Shown here piece after piece: positions 18,276-27,279 of a DNA stretch of 51,722 bases. The DNA lies in assembly GCA_026645945.1 (NCBI GenBank), contig JAPKMO010000015.1, forward strand, positions 1 to 51,722. The letters are read 5' to 3'. Source of the stretch: Anaerolineae bacterium. Lineage in GTDB: Bacteria > Chloroflexota > Anaerolineae > Aggregatilineales > Phototrophicaceae. The position numbers and the translations under genes were made by a program. The notes under the pieces were generated by a model. It saw nothing but the letters and a program-made list of their open reading frames with translations, made no database searches and was not told the DNA's origin. Positions within the stretch are counted from its first letter, which is position 1; the number at the start of each line of letters is the position of its first letter.

Positions 18276-21179
18276 TTAATCTGCCGCCGCCTGGGACATT
18301 TTGAGGTAGGGGCGCAGGTAGCGCCCCGTGTGGCTGGACTCCACAGACGCGACCTCCTCCGGCGTGCCGGTGGCGATGATATAACCGCCCGCGTCGCCGC
18401 CTTCCGGCCCCAGGTCAATAATCCAGTCGGCGACCTTGATGATGTCCAGGTTATGTTCGATGACCAGGACAGTATTGCCATTATCCACAAGCTGCTGTAA
18501 AACAGCGATCAGCCGTTTCACGTCGGCGGCGTGCAGCCCGGTCGAAGGTTCGTCTAAAATGTACAGGGTCTGGCCGGTGGCGCGTTTGCTCAGCTCGCGG
18601 CTGAGTTTGATACGCTGCGCCTCACCGCCGCTGAGGGTGGTGGCCGGCTGGCCGACGCGAATATAACCCAGGCCGACCGCTTCCAGGGTTTCCAGCTTGC
18701 TGCCGATGGTTGGGACATTGACGAAAAACTCGTGCGCTTCGCTCACGGTCATGTCCAGCACATCGGCGATGCTTTTGCCCTTATACTTCACCTGGAGCGT
18801 TTCGCGGTTGTAGCGCGACCCATGACAGACATCACAGGTGACATATACATCCGGCAAAAACTGCATCTCGATCTGCAAAACACCCTGCCCCTGGCAGTTT
18901 TCGCAGCGCCCGCCCTTGACGTTAAAACTGAAACGCCCGGCGGTGTAACCGCGAATTTTGCTCTCCGGCAGTTCGGCGAACAGCGCCCGGATGGGGTCGA
19001 ACATCTTGGTATACGTGCCAGGGTTGCTGCGCGGCGTCCGCCCGATGGGACTCTGGTCAATGTTGATGATTTTGTCTATGTGTTCGACGCCCTCGATGGT
19101 GTCATGGTCACCGGGGCGGTTTTTGCTGCCGTTGATGAGCTGCGCCAGCCGGTGGTAGAGGATGTCCACCATCAGCGAACTTTTGCCGCTGCCGCTGACG
19201 CCGGTGATGCAGACCAGCCTGCCGAGCGGGATGCTCACGTCAATATTTTTGAGATTGTTCTCCCGCGCGCCGCGCACGGTAATCCATTGGCCGCTGCCGG
19301 GCCGCCGCTGTTCCGGCACGTCAATCCGCAGCTGACCGGCTAGATACGCGCCGGTGAGGCTGTCCTCGACCTGCATCACCTGTTCCGGCGTGCCTTCGGC
19401 CACGATGCGCCCGCCGTATTCGCCCGCGCCAGGTCCCAGGTCAATAATCCAGTCGGCGCTCCGCATGGTTTCTTCGTCGTGTTCCACCACCAGCATGGTA
19501 TTGCCCAGGTCGCGCATCCCGATGAGCGTCTGAATCAGCTTGGCGTTGTCGCGCTGGTGCAGCCCGATGGAAGGTTCGTCCAGGACGTATAACACGCCGG
19601 TAAGCTGGCTGCCGATCTGCGTTGCCAGGCGAATACGCTGCGCCTCGCCGCCGCTGAGCGAGCCGGCAGAGCGAGAAAGCGTGAGGTAGTTGAGGCCGAC
19701 GTTGTTCAAAAAGCCCACGCGGGCTTCGATTTCCTTCAAAATCTGGCGGGCGATCTCGCGCTCGCGCTCATTGAGGAGGGGCGTTTTGCCGTTGCCGCGC
19801 AGCGCCTTAACCCAGTTGAGCAGCTCGGAAACCGGCTTGAGCGTCACATCGTAAATGTTCTGCCCGGCGATAGTGACGGCCAGCGCCTCCGGGCGCAGGC
19901 GTTTACCCCCGCAGGTGTTGCAGGGGATTTTTGACATAAACGATTCGATCTTCTCGCGAATGTACTCCGAGTCGGTTTCGCGGTAGCGGCGGGCGAGGTT
20001 GTTAATCACCCCCTCGAAAGCGGTCATATATTCCCGCCGGTCACCGCGCGGGTTGGTGTAATAGACGCGGATTTTGTGGCCGTTGGTGCCGTACAGGATG
20101 ACGTTACGCTGCTCCGGCGTCAGGTGTCGCCAGGGCGTGTCCATCTTGAAGCCGTAATGGTGCGCCACCGCCTCCATGATGTTGCGCCCCCAACTGCCGG
20201 GGTCCTCGAAGTTCCAGCCATTGTTATCCACCGCGCCCTGCGCTAGGCTCAGGTCGGGGTTCGTCACCAGCAGGTCGGGGTCGAGTTCCAGCCGGAAGCC
20301 CAGCCCCTGGCAGTCCGGGCAGGCGCCTTTCGGCGTGTTAAAGCTGAAGGTGCGCGGTTCGATTTCCGGGATGCTGCCATGACCATGCACGCAGGCCAAC
20401 TGCTCGCTGAACAGGATGTCGTGGGGCGGGTTTTCGCTCAGGTCATTGATGATGACCACGCCATCGCCAATCTCCAGCGCCGTCTCGATGGCTTCGGTCA
20501 GGCGGCTTTCGGCGCTGCGGGCTTCGTCCTCGGACTCGTGCCGCCGGATGATGAGCCGGTCAACCACAACTTCGATATTATGGATGCTGTAGCGGTCAAG
20601 CGTGATGTCCTCGCTCACATCGCGCACTTCGCCATCCACGCGGGCGCGGGTGAAACCAGCTTTGCGGATGTCCTCGAAAACGCGCTCGTGATGCCCCTTG
20701 CGCCCTTTAATGACCGGGGCGAGGATTTGAATCCGCGTGCCGTCCGGCATGGCCTGCACCGCGTCCACGATCTGCTGCGCGCTCTGGGCGACCACTTCTT
20801 CGCCGCACACCGGGCAGTGAGGCACGCCGATGCGGGCATACAACAGGCGCAGGTAGTCGTAAATTTCCGTCACCGTCCCCACCGTCGAGCGAGGGTTGTG
20901 GCTGACGCCTTTCTGGTCAATCGAAACGGCAGGGCTGAGTCCTTCGATCTGGTCTACGTCCGGTTTTTCCATCTGGCCGAGGAACTGCCGGGCGTAGGCG
21001 CTCAGGCTTTCGACGTAGCGCCGCTGGCCTTCCGCAAAAATCGTATCGAACGCCAGGGATGATTTCCCCGAACCCGACAAGCCGGTGATGACGACGAGTT
21101 TATTGCGAGGGATTTCGACATCAATATTTTTGAGATTATGCTCGCGCGCGCCGCGAACGATGATCTTATCTTGAGTCAT
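18276..21179 (-). CDS. uvrA: UvrABC excinuclease subunit A
   Basis: UvrA is the damage-recognition ATPase of nucleotide excision repair, and 967 residues is close to the normal 940-970. It shows two ABC ATPase modules: Walker [10 protein letters not shown] near 33 and GVSGSGKSS near 640, and signature motifs [12 protein letters not shown] and [12 protein letters not shown]. Three zinc sites appear intact (CPVCGEE, CNTCGG with [14 protein letters not shown]...CDVCHG). The ATG at 21179 has AGGTGA just upstream. A consensus-like promoter lies at 21232-21260 and a strong terminator follows. uvrB and uvrC are not in the window. Confidence 0.97.
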   Translation of the reverse strand: MTQDKIIVRGAREHNLKNIDVEIPRNKLVVITGLSGSGKSSLAFDTIFAEGQRRYVESLSAYARQFLGQMEKPDVDQIEGLSPAVSIDQKGVSHNPRSTVGTVTEIYDYLRLLYARIGVPHCPVCGEEVVAQSAQQIVDAVQAMPDGTRIQILAPVIKGRKGHHERVFEDIRKAGFTRARVDGEVRDVSEDITLDRYSIHNIEVVVDRLIIRRHESEDEARSAESRLTEAIETALEIGDGVVIINDLSENPPHDILFSEQLACVHGHGSIPEIEPRTFSFNTPKGACPDCQGLGFRLELDPDLLVTNPDLSLAQGAVDNNGWNFEDPGSWGRNIMEAVAHHYGFKMDTPWRHLTPEQRNVILYGTNGHKIRVYYTNPRGDRREYMTAFEGVINNLARRYRETDSEYIREKIESFMSKIPCNTCGGKRLRPEALAVTIAGQNIYDVTLKPVSELLNWVKALRGNGKTPLLNEREREIARQILKEIEARVGFLNNVGLNYLTLSRSAGSLSGGEAQRIRLATQIGSQLTGVLYVLDEPSIGLHQRDNAKLIQTLIGMRDLGNTMLVVEHDEETMRSADWIIDLGPGAGEYGGRIVAEGTPEQVMQVEDSLTGAYLAGQLRIDVPEQRRPGSGQWITVRGARENNLKNIDVSIPLGRLVCITGVSGSGKSSLMVDILYHRLAQLINGSKNRPGDHDTIEGVEHIDKIINIDQSPIGRTPRSNPGTYTKMFDPIRALFAELPESKIRGYTAGRFSFNVKGGRCENCQGQGVLQIEMQFLPDVYVTCDVCHGSRYNRETLQVKYKGKSIADVLDMTVSEAHEFFVNVPTIGSKLETLEAVGLGYIRVGQPATTLSGGEAQRIKLSRELSKRATGQTLYILDEPSTGLHAADVKRLIAVLQQLVDNGNTVLVIEHNLDIIKVADWIIDLGPEGGDAGGYIIATGTPEEVASVESSHTGRYLRPYLKMSQAAAD

Positions 21180-21231
21180 ATCACCTGCCTGGACTCACTG
21201 CGGGCGAAAAGGGGACTTGCACAGACGTTCT

Positions 21232-21260
21232 ATTATAGAAGAACCACACTTGCCGCACAA
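21232..21260 (-). promoter_or_regulatory. uvrA promoter with overlapping palindrome
   Basis: On the minus strand TTGTGC (21255-21260) and TATAAT (21232-21237) are separated by exactly 17 bp. The -10 lies within the 13-bp palindrome TTCTATTATAGAA, and GTTCT/AGAAC arms flank it, so a repressor could cover it. It is not the GAAC-N4-GTTC type of SOS box. Confidence 0.65.
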
Positions 21261-21310
21261 CGGTCAACATGACCCGCCGGGATAAAGAATCGCTTGAGAC
21301 AGCATAAGAA

Positions 21311-21391
21311 CCTATCCATAAACCAATTGATCTGACAGCAGAACAGTGGGCTTAAGCCCACTGACTGGTGGGTTTATGGATAAACTCTAAG
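21311..21391. repeat. Palindromic dispersed repeat, family 2 copy 2
   Basis: The same core as copy 1 (CAGTGGGCTTAAGCCCACTG, 21344-21363) lies within outer arms TATCCATAAACC and GGTTTATGGATA. It is nearly identical to the window start, but the arms differ by paired changes (CGTAAACC/GGTTTACG there, CATAAACC/GGTTTATG here), so complementarity is kept. It lies between uvrA and the acyl-CoA dehydrogenase. Confidence 0.8.
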
Positions 21392-21500
21392 CATCTGCCC
21401 AAAAACAAAGAAAATTCCAGCTTCCGGGGTTAAACCGTTCCGGGCGCGCCGGTGTGCGACCGAAGGAAGCCCCTGCGGGGCGCGCCCGTGCTGCCGGCGG

Positions 21501-22649
21501 TCAAAATTCCTGGAGGACTTTGCGGGCGATCACCAGCCGTTGAATTTCGCTGGTGCCTTCGCCGATGGTCATCAACCGCTGGTCGCGGTAAATGCGTTCG
21601 ACTGGAAATTCGCGGCTGTAACCGTAGCTGCCGTGTATCTGGATGGCGCTGCGTGCCACTTTTTCGGCCACCTCGCTTGCCATCAGTTTCGCCATCGCCG
21701 CCGCTTTCGAGAAGTCCCGGCCCTGGTCTTTCATCCAGGCCGCCCGGTAGACCATCAGCCGCGCCGCTTCGATCTCCAGCGCTGCATCCGCGATCATCCA
21801 CTGGATGGCCTGGTGTTCCGAGATGCTTTTGCCGAAGGCACGGCGCTGTTTGGCGTAAACAACGGCGGCTTCAAAGGCCGCCTGCGCCAGCCCAACACTT
21901 AACGCCCCAATGCTGACGCGCCCGCCGTCGAGCGTTTGCATAGTCTGGTGGAAGCCGCGCCCTTCTTCTCCCAGCAGCGCGTCCAGCGGCACGCGCACTT
22001 CGTCGTAACTGAGCATCTGCGTGGGCGAACCTTTCAGCCCCATTTTTTTCTCCGGCGGATGAACGGTCAGGCCGTCCGCCTGCGGCTCGACCAGCAGCAT
22101 ACTGAAGCCGTGCGTCCCGGCCTGCGGATCGGTGCGCGCCAGCGTGATGATGACCGGCGCATATTTGGGGTTGGTGATCCAGGCTTTGCTGCCGTCTATG
22201 ATCCAGCTGTCGCCTTCTTTCACAGCGGTGGTCGTCACGCCGCCCGCCAGGTCCGACCCCGCGCCCGGTTCGGTTAGCGCCAGCGAGCCGAGATGCTGGC
22301 CGCCGGTCAGCAGCGGCAGGTAGCGTTCCTTCTGGGCTTTTGTCCCCCAGGCGACAATCGGCCCGCAGCACAGGCCGTTGTGCGCCGAAACCGAGAGCGC
22401 CGTCGAGCCGCAGGCGCGCCCCAGTTCCTCCACCGCTATCGCCGCGCTGATGGTATCCAGCCCCGCGCCGCCGTATTCCTCCGGCACTTGCAGCCCAGTC
22501 AATCCGAGCGCGGGCATCTTCTGGATGGCTTCCCATCGCAGTTCGCCGGTTTCGTCCACCTGCGCCGCGTAGGGTTTGATCTCGCCCTCGCAGAAGTCGC
22601 GCACGGCGCGCCGGTACATCCGTTGTTCTTCGGTCAGGTCAAAATCCAT
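21501..22649 (-). CDS. Acyl-CoA dehydrogenase
   Basis: This 382-residue FAD enzyme introduces the alpha-beta double bond in acyl-CoA during beta-oxidation or amino-acid degradation. It has the N-domain MDFDLTEEQRMYRRAVRDFCE, the signature ALTEPGAGSDLAG with FAD-contacting SKAWITNPKYA, and the C-terminal YRDQRLMTIGEGTSEIQRLVIAR. The Glu of GEGTSE is the usual catalytic base of the short-chain group. Length is normal. The ATG at 22649 is chosen over 22670 because AAAGG precedes it at workable distance. Chain-length preference cannot be read. Transcribed alone. Confidence 0.93.
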   Translation of the reverse strand: MDFDLTEEQRMYRRAVRDFCEGEIKPYAAQVDETGELRWEAIQKMPALGLTGLQVPEEYGGAGLDTISAAIAVEELGRACGSTALSVSAHNGLCCGPIVAWGTKAQKERYLPLLTGGQHLGSLALTEPGAGSDLAGGVTTTAVKEGDSWIIDGSKAWITNPKYAPVIITLARTDPQAGTHGFSMLLVEPQADGLTVHPPEKKMGLKGSPTQMLSYDEVRVPLDALLGEEGRGFHQTMQTLDGGRVSIGALSVGLAQAAFEAAVVYAKQRRAFGKSISEHQAIQWMIADAALEIEAARLMVYRAAWMKDQGRDFSKAAAMAKLMASEVAEKVARSAIQIHGSYGYSREFPVERIYRDQRLMTIGEGTSEIQRLVIARKVLQEF

Positions 22650-22849
22650 ATCGTCTGAACCTTTTTTCAAAAAGCCGCCATCGCTTCTACTATACTACAG
22701 CGGGCGGTTTATCGGCGCGGAATCGGGATATTCGTCCGGCAGCGCAGCGCCGATTGTCCTTGACACAGCGCCGGGGGTGGGGTTACAAACGTGAAGGCGA
22801 GATGGCAAACCCGCCCCTACACACTGCAAGGACAGAGAGGGTACGACAG

Positions 22850-24064
22850 ATGGCGAATTTTGAACTCATCAGCCGCCTGGCACAGGACACCGGCGGCAAA
22901 ATCGTTCTGCTGGTGATGGACGGCCTGGGCGGCCTGCCGCGCGAAGCCGGCGGCCCTACCGAACTGGAAGCCGCTTCCACACCCAACATGGACAGGCTGG
23001 CCCAGGAAGGCAGCACTGGCCTGAGCATTCCGGTGGTGCGCGGGGTGGCCCCTGGCAGCGGCCCGGCGCACTTGGCGTTGTTCGGGTATGACCCGATTCA
23101 GTACGAGATCGGGCGCGGCGTGCTGGAAGCCACCGGCATCGGCCTGGAAGTGCTGCCCGGCGACGTGGCGATTCGCGGCAACTTCTGCACCGTAGACGAA
23201 AACGGGCTGATTACCGACCGGCGCGCGGGGCGCATCCCGACCGAAGAAGGCGCGAAGCGGGTGGCGCTGCTCAAACAGATCAAACTGCCGGGCGTGGAAA
23301 CCATCGTCGAGGCGGTGCAGGATTATCGTTTCGCCCTGATTTTGCGTGGCGCGGGACTGAACGGCAGCATCGCGGATACCGACCCGCAGGTGACCGGCAA
23401 ACCGACGTTGCCCGCCAGGGCGCTGGCGCCGGAAGCCGAAGCGACCGCCAAACTGGTCAACCAGTGGTTAGACGAAGCTCGCAAGGTGCTGAAAGGCCAC
23501 GAACCGGCCAATATGGTCACGCTGCGCGGTTTTGCGATGGAGCCGGGGCTGCCGAAGTATAAGGACGTTTATAAGCTCAAGGCGGCCTGCGTGGCGGTTT
23601 ACCCGATGTACAAGGGCGTGGCGCGGCTGGTGGGCATGGATGTCATCCAGACCGATTCGCACGATACCCCCGCCGACGAGTTCCGGCATGTGGCGCGCAT
23701 CTGGAACGACTATGACTTCATCTTCTGCCACATTAAATATACCGACAGCCGGGGTGAGGATGGCGACTTCGACGCCAAAGCGAAGGTGATCGAAAGCGTG
23801 GACGCGGCGCTGCCGATTCTGCTTGATCTGAAACCGGACGTGCTGGTGATTACCGGCGACCACTCCACGCCCGCCACCTACAAGGCGCACAGCTGGCATC
23901 CCGTGCCGACGCTGCTGTGGGCGCCCAAAACGCACATGCCCGACCGGGCGCAGGCTTTTGGCGAGCGCGAATGCATGACCGGCGCGCTGGGGCAGTTCCC
24001 GGCTGCCGACCTGATGCCGCTGGCGCTGGCGCACGCCAACCGGCTGGTGAAATACGGCGCGTAG
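22850..24064 (+). CDS. apgM: 2,3-bisphosphoglycerate-independent phosphoglycerate mutase, archaeal type
   Basis: This 404-residue alkaline-phosphatase-superfamily enzyme interconverts 3- and 2-phosphoglycerate in glycolysis. The metal-binding Asp is in VLLVMDGLGGLP (about 21-32). VVRGVAPGSGPAHLALFGYDP carries the predicted active-site serine region of ApgM. FCHIKYTDSRGEDGDFDAK and VITGDHSTPATYKAHSWHPVP supply the later metal ligands (Asp and His). The length fits the archaeal ApgM family and not the 510-residue bacterial iPGM. The ATG at 22850 has GAGAGGG upstream; an earlier frame start at 22754 adds a non-homologous basic stretch. Confidence 0.9.
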   Translation: MANFELISRLAQDTGGKIVLLVMDGLGGLPREAGGPTELEAASTPNMDRLAQEGSTGLSIPVVRGVAPGSGPAHLALFGYDPIQYEIGRGVLEATGIGLEVLPGDVAIRGNFCTVDENGLITDRRAGRIPTEEGAKRVALLKQIKLPGVETIVEAVQDYRFALILRGAGLNGSIADTDPQVTGKPTLPARALAPEAEATAKLVNQWLDEARKVLKGHEPANMVTLRGFAMEPGLPKYKDVYKLKAACVAVYPMYKGVARLVGMDVIQTDSHDTPADEFRHVARIWNDYDFIFCHIKYTDSRGEDGDFDAKAKVIESVDAALPILLDLKPDVLVITGDHSTPATYKAHSWHPVPTLLWAPKTHMPDRAQAFGERECMTGALGQFPAADLMPLALAHANRLVKYGA

Positions 24065-24091
24065 GCGCGCCTTCAGACCCCCTCATCGCAA

Positions 24092-24155
24092 CCCTTCTCC
24101 CCTCAGGGGATATACATCCCCATTCGGGTCGCCGAATTCAGGGGAGAGGGGCTAA
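24092..24155. repeat. Inverted repeat CCCTTCTCCCCT ... AGGGGAGAGGG
   Basis: Two nearly complementary 12-base arms lie about 40 bp apart in the 101-bp gap after the phosphoglycerate mutase gene, with CAGGGG repeated next to each arm. It may end transcription from both sides or be the remains of a small mobile repeat. No other copy was noticed in this window. Confidence 0.4.
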
Positions 24156-24165
24156 AAATTAAACT

Positions 24166-24468
24166 TTACACATACAGCGCCTTCAGGCGGCGGCGTAGGC
24201 GGGCGTTTTCCAGCAGGTCGGTCGAATCAGAGAACTGGTCTATCGAGCCGATGTCGGTCGGGATGCGGCGAACGGTTTCGTCGCCGATGACGGCTTTGAT
24301 GGCGTTTGCAAAAGTTTCGCCGTGAATAACCAGAAATGGGCAGCCATGAAACGGCGATACTTTCTCCGGCAGCGGCTCGGCGATGTTAAGCGCGTTGTGC
24401 ATCTCGGCCAGCGTTTCGTAAGCCCGCGAGAGGTGCTGTTCGCGTTCCTGCCAGGTCTGGCCGAGCAT
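24166..24468 (-). pseudogene. C-terminal remnant of a DUF4037/nucleotidyltransferase-like protein
   Basis: The frame of about 100 residues (MLGQTWQEREQHLSRAYETL, FHGCPFLVIHGETFANAIKA, GSIDQFSDSTDLLENARLR) resembles the C-terminal helical part of DUF4037 nucleotidyltransferase-like proteins. The same frame stays open for about 25 more codons upstream (through RLLPALRGAM) until a TAA, without a good start codon or ribosome site. The catalytic N-terminal half is missing. It therefore looks like a truncated gene. The family match is from memory and tentative. Confidence 0.4.
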
Positions 24469-24572
24469 CGCGCCGCGCAGGGCGGGCAGCAGCCGGGGCG
24501 CGCATGACAGATGCGCGAAGGCCGTCCTCGGGCATCGGCTTTCCCTTTACTGCTGAGGAAATAAACCGCCGA

Positions 24573-24911
24573 TTATACCTCCTGCGGGTTTCCGATCAGG
24601 TTTTTAGCGTCTATCTGGTCGTAATATTCTTCCTGGACAAACGGCGTTCTGGGGTCCAGAATAGCGCGGAACGCCTCCCACAGCGAGCCGGTTTCCGGTT
24701 CGGCGTTGAGACGTGCCATCCGCCGGTGGTAGGTTTCTTCATCAGGATACCGGTGAATCGAAACCCACTGGCAGGGGTCATCCTGGCTGCGGAGGAACAT
24801 CACCGGGTCGTGAAAATACTTGTGGTAAAGCGCCCTGGCGCGTTCCTGAAGCGCCTGATGCTGTTCGATTTGGTCGGGTCTAACCCGGTAGCGGTCAATT
24901 TTGACCAGCAT
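24573..24911 (-). CDS. Small dimeric alpha-beta barrel (ABM-like) protein
   Basis: This 112-residue protein starts with a beta strand and helix (MLVKIDRYRVRPDQIEQHQALQERARAL) and then has VSIHRYPDEETYHRRMARLNAE. That is the pattern of antibiotic-biosynthesis-monooxygenase/stress-responsive A/B barrel domains. No cofactor motif is visible and function is unknown. AAGGAC precedes the ATG, and a TATAGT box on the minus strand lies near 24946-24951. Confidence 0.6.
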   Translation of the reverse strand: MLVKIDRYRVRPDQIEQHQALQERARALYHKYFHDPVMFLRSQDDPCQWVSIHRYPDEETYHRRMARLNAEPETGSLWEAFRAILDPRTPFVQEEYYDQIDAKNLIGNPQEV

Positions 24912-25018
24912 GATTGCATGTCCTTGATCTGATTCTGTCTTCTATACTATACGCAGCACCCGTTAGAATTCGTTCGGAATTGGCTGTACAAACGCTGATA
25001 ATCTCTTGCAATTCTGTT

Positions 25019-25030
25019 GAACAAATGTTC
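25019..25030. promoter_or_regulatory. SOS-box-like palindrome GAACAAATGTTC
   Basis: GAAC-N4-GTTC matches the LexA box form known from Gram-positive bacteria. It lies 108 bp upstream of the ABM-like gene and just before a mobile repeat. No lexA or typical SOS gene adjoins it, so a chance match is possible. Confidence 0.3.
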
Positions 25031-25071
25031 TAAAATTGTAGCTGAGCGCACCAGTATTGTCAAGTTGGAAA

Positions 25072-25286
25072 CTTCTATCCCCAGGGCAATCACATATAAA
25101 CGGCACAAGCGTTCTAAATCTACTTCTCGACCCCTTCCGTCCCTTCGGGACACCTTACCGTATACGGGGGAGGATTAATGCCGGCGCGACACGTCCCCCT
25201 CCCCGTATACGGGGAGGGCTGGGGAGGGGTCTGAAAGGGCTATGAGCCGGTTAAGATTTGATATGCAATTGCCCTGCTTCTATCCC
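25072..25286. repeat. MITE family 1, copy A, with 10-bp target duplications
   Basis: The element at 25082-25276 (195 bp) begins CAGGGCAATCACATAT and its complementary end reads CAGGGCAATTGCATAT. Direct repeats CTTCTATCCC flank it at 25072-25081 and 25277-25286. The interior holds a 22-bp perfect palindrome (CCCTCCCC-GTATAC-GGGGAGGG, near 25197-25218) and GTCCC/GGGAC. It is the reverse complement of copy B, about 85-90% alike by eye. No protein is encoded. Confidence 0.9.
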
Positions 25287-25346
25287 GATCATAAAAAATG
25301 CCGGAAAAACCAGAAGCCTAATGCTGCCCATCACCCGCTGTAAATA

Positions 25347-25361
25347 AGTCCAATTTGGACT
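25347..25361. promoter_or_regulatory. Perfect palindrome AGTCCAA-T-TTGGACT, candidate operator of the GntR/MocR gene
   Basis: A 15-bp perfect inverted repeat lies 90 bp upstream of the MocR-type regulator ATG, on the promoter side. GntR-type regulators commonly bind such sites near their own genes. The assignment is by position only. Confidence 0.5.
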
Positions 25362-25450
25362 GATATGGCCTTATCTTTGCCGCGCGCGCGTGATACAGTG
25401 TAAGGAATAGACCATAGCATACCATAACCCCTTGATGGAATGACGCGACC

Positions 25451-26830
25451 ATGTTCAACCCATCCAAACTTGCCATTTCGCTGGATCGTGAGGGCGAAGA
25501 ACCGATCTATCGTCAGTTAATCCGCTATATCCGCTCGCAGATCGAAAGCGGCGAACTGCCGGCGGGGACGCGCCTGCCCGCCAGCCGCGACCTCGCCAAA
25601 CAGTTGAACATCAGCCGTATCAGCGTGGTGAACGCTTATGCCGAACTGCGCGCCCAGGGTTTTTTAAGCGCCCACGCCGGGCGCGGCACGTTCATCGCGG
25701 GGGACTCGCACGGCGGTGGGAACGGCAACGGCAGCGCCCACGCGCCGGAAACGCCTACCACGCCGGATCGTTCGATCCGCGAGATGATGCGGATGACGCG
25801 CAAACCAGGCGTTATCAATTTCAGCCAGGGATCGCCCCCGGCGGACTTTTACCCGGTGCGCCACCTGCGCGACGCGATTAACGCCGTTCTCGACCGGGAC
25901 GGCACGCGGGCGCTGGGTTATGAAGTGGCCGAAGGTTACGCGCCGCTGCGGGCGGCGGTGCGCGATTATATCAGCGCGCTGGGCATTCGGTGCAGCGCCG
26001 ATCAAGTCTTGATTACCGGCGGCACGCAGCAGGCGCTTGATTTGGTGGTGCAGGCTTTACTTTCCGAAAATGATACGCTGGTGACGGAAAACCCGACCTA
26101 TCTGGGTATGATTGACATCGCCCGCACGCGGCGCGTCCAGGTGCATGGCATCAGCCTGGATGAAGACGGAATCCGGCTGGATATGCTGGAAAATTTCATC
26201 CTCGACCATCACCCCAAACTGATTTACGTCATGCCCACTTTTCAAAACCCGACCGGGACGGTGATGCCGCTGCACCGCCGCCGCCAGCTTATTAATCTGG
26301 CGACCGAATATAAAATTCCGGTGCTGGAAGATGCGGTTTATCACGAACTGCGTTTTGAGGGCGAGCCGCTGCCGCCCCTGAAAGCATTGGACGAGGAAGG
26401 CATTGTCATCCACGCCAGCGGCTTCACCAAGATGATGCACCTGATGCTTGAACGCGGTGTGATGGCGCAGCAGTTGGAGCGCAATAACCGTGAGCTGGCG
26501 CGCCGCCGAGACGTGGCGCTGGCGGCGGCGGCGCGTTATCTGCCGCCGGGGTCGAAGTGGAATCTGCCGCAGGGCGGCCTGTACCTGTGGGCGCAGCTTC
26601 CTAAAAGCGGCCCCACCGCCGCCGAACTGTATGTCTCCGCCGTCCACGCCGGGGTATCCTACGCCATCGGCAGCGTGTTTTATACCAACAGCTGCGGCAG
26701 CCACCGGATTCGCCTGAACTACGGCGCGTTTAAACCGGCGGACATCGAAGAAGGCTTTAAACGGCTGGGCCGCGCCTGGCGCGAACTGGCCTGCGATTAT
26801 GCCGAGATGGAAAAATCGCCGCTGTTATAG
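25451..26830 (+). CDS. MocR-type GntR regulator with aminotransferase-like domain, internally deleted
   Basis: This 459-residue protein has an N-terminal GntR winged helix (about 15-85: PIYRQLIRYIRSQIESGELP, LPASRDLAKQLNISRISVVNAY) followed by a type-I aminotransferase fold (about 115-450: VLITGGTQQALDLVV, PTFQNPTGTVMP, VLEDAVYHELRFEG). The lysine motif SGFTK is directly followed by MMHLMLERGVMAQQLERNN. The usual stretch of about 45 residues after that lysine (xPGLRxGY... to the KQ..D..... helix, including the phosphate-binding Arg) is absent, in frame. PLP binding and catalysis are therefore doubtful, but DNA binding should be intact. The palindrome at 25347-25361 may be its operator. Confidence 0.88.
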   Translation: MFNPSKLAISLDREGEEPIYRQLIRYIRSQIESGELPAGTRLPASRDLAKQLNISRISVVNAYAELRAQGFLSAHAGRGTFIAGDSHGGGNGNGSAHAPETPTTPDRSIREMMRMTRKPGVINFSQGSPPADFYPVRHLRDAINAVLDRDGTRALGYEVAEGYAPLRAAVRDYISALGIRCSADQVLITGGTQQALDLVVQALLSENDTLVTENPTYLGMIDIARTRRVQVHGISLDEDGIRLDMLENFILDHHPKLIYVMPTFQNPTGTVMPLHRRRQLINLATEYKIPVLEDAVYHELRFEGEPLPPLKALDEEGIVIHASGFTKMMHLMLERGVMAQQLERNNRELARRRDVALAAAARYLPPGSKWNLPQGGLYLWAQLPKSGPTAAELYVSAVHAGVSYAIGSVFYTNSCGSHRIRLNYGAFKPADIEEGFKRLGRAWRELACDYAEMEKSPLL

Positions 26831-26917
26831 AGGCGCTGCGTCGGGGCGCACCCCCGCTAAAATAGAGTAACAATTGCTCCCAGAGATTGTGCAATCGGAC
26901 GACATCGGGAGGAGCAA

Positions 26918-27022
26918 ATGGGACGCAAGAGCAATTATAGCGAAGCATACAAACGCGAAGCCGTAGCGAAAGCGGAAGCCAGCGGCAACATCTGCCATTT
27001 GCGTCCGAGCGCGGGCTTGTGA
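26918..27022 (+). pseudogene. N-terminal relic of an IS3-type transposase OrfA
   Basis: GGGAGGAGC and an ATG open the frame MGRKSNYSEAYKREAVAKAE, continuing for 14 more codons to a stop. The first 20 residues read like the N-terminus of IS3-family OrfA (helix-turn-helix entry). The rest of OrfA and OrfB is absent. The 250 bp after it, up to 27279, contains no recognisable gene, only the promoter of the next gene. Confidence 0.5.
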
Positions 27023-27240
27023 TGGTCACATTCGACCGGCCATTCGCTGGACGTACCCAATCCAGAAGCGACCGCCGTGGGTTGATATGCCTGTCCGAAA
27101 GTCTCCGCGCCGACATCGGAGGTGTCATTCGGCTGCTAACCCAATTCGCCGACAATCATACATCAGATGAAACTGCCGGTCACCTCTACTGGTTAAAGTG
27201 ATTTCGCGCCTTGCGGCGGTTACAGCTTTCTCCTATCCGC

Positions 27241-27246
27241 TACAAT
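27241..27246 (+). promoter_or_regulatory. -10 box TACAAT upstream of the FAD oxidoreductase
   Basis: TACAAT lies 34 bp before the TTG start, with GTTACA (27219-27224) 16 bp upstream as a weak -35. The same -10 form occurs upstream of 12032 and 36054. Confidence 0.45.
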
Positions 27247-27279
27247 AGAGAAAAACATCACGAGCTGGGGTAGTTAACC

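Noticed and set aside
25082..25276. CRISPR-like array from the repeated GTATACGGGG and GGGGAGGG motifs
   Set aside because: The motifs are parts of a palindrome inside one MITE. There are no regularly spaced identical repeats and no cas genes.
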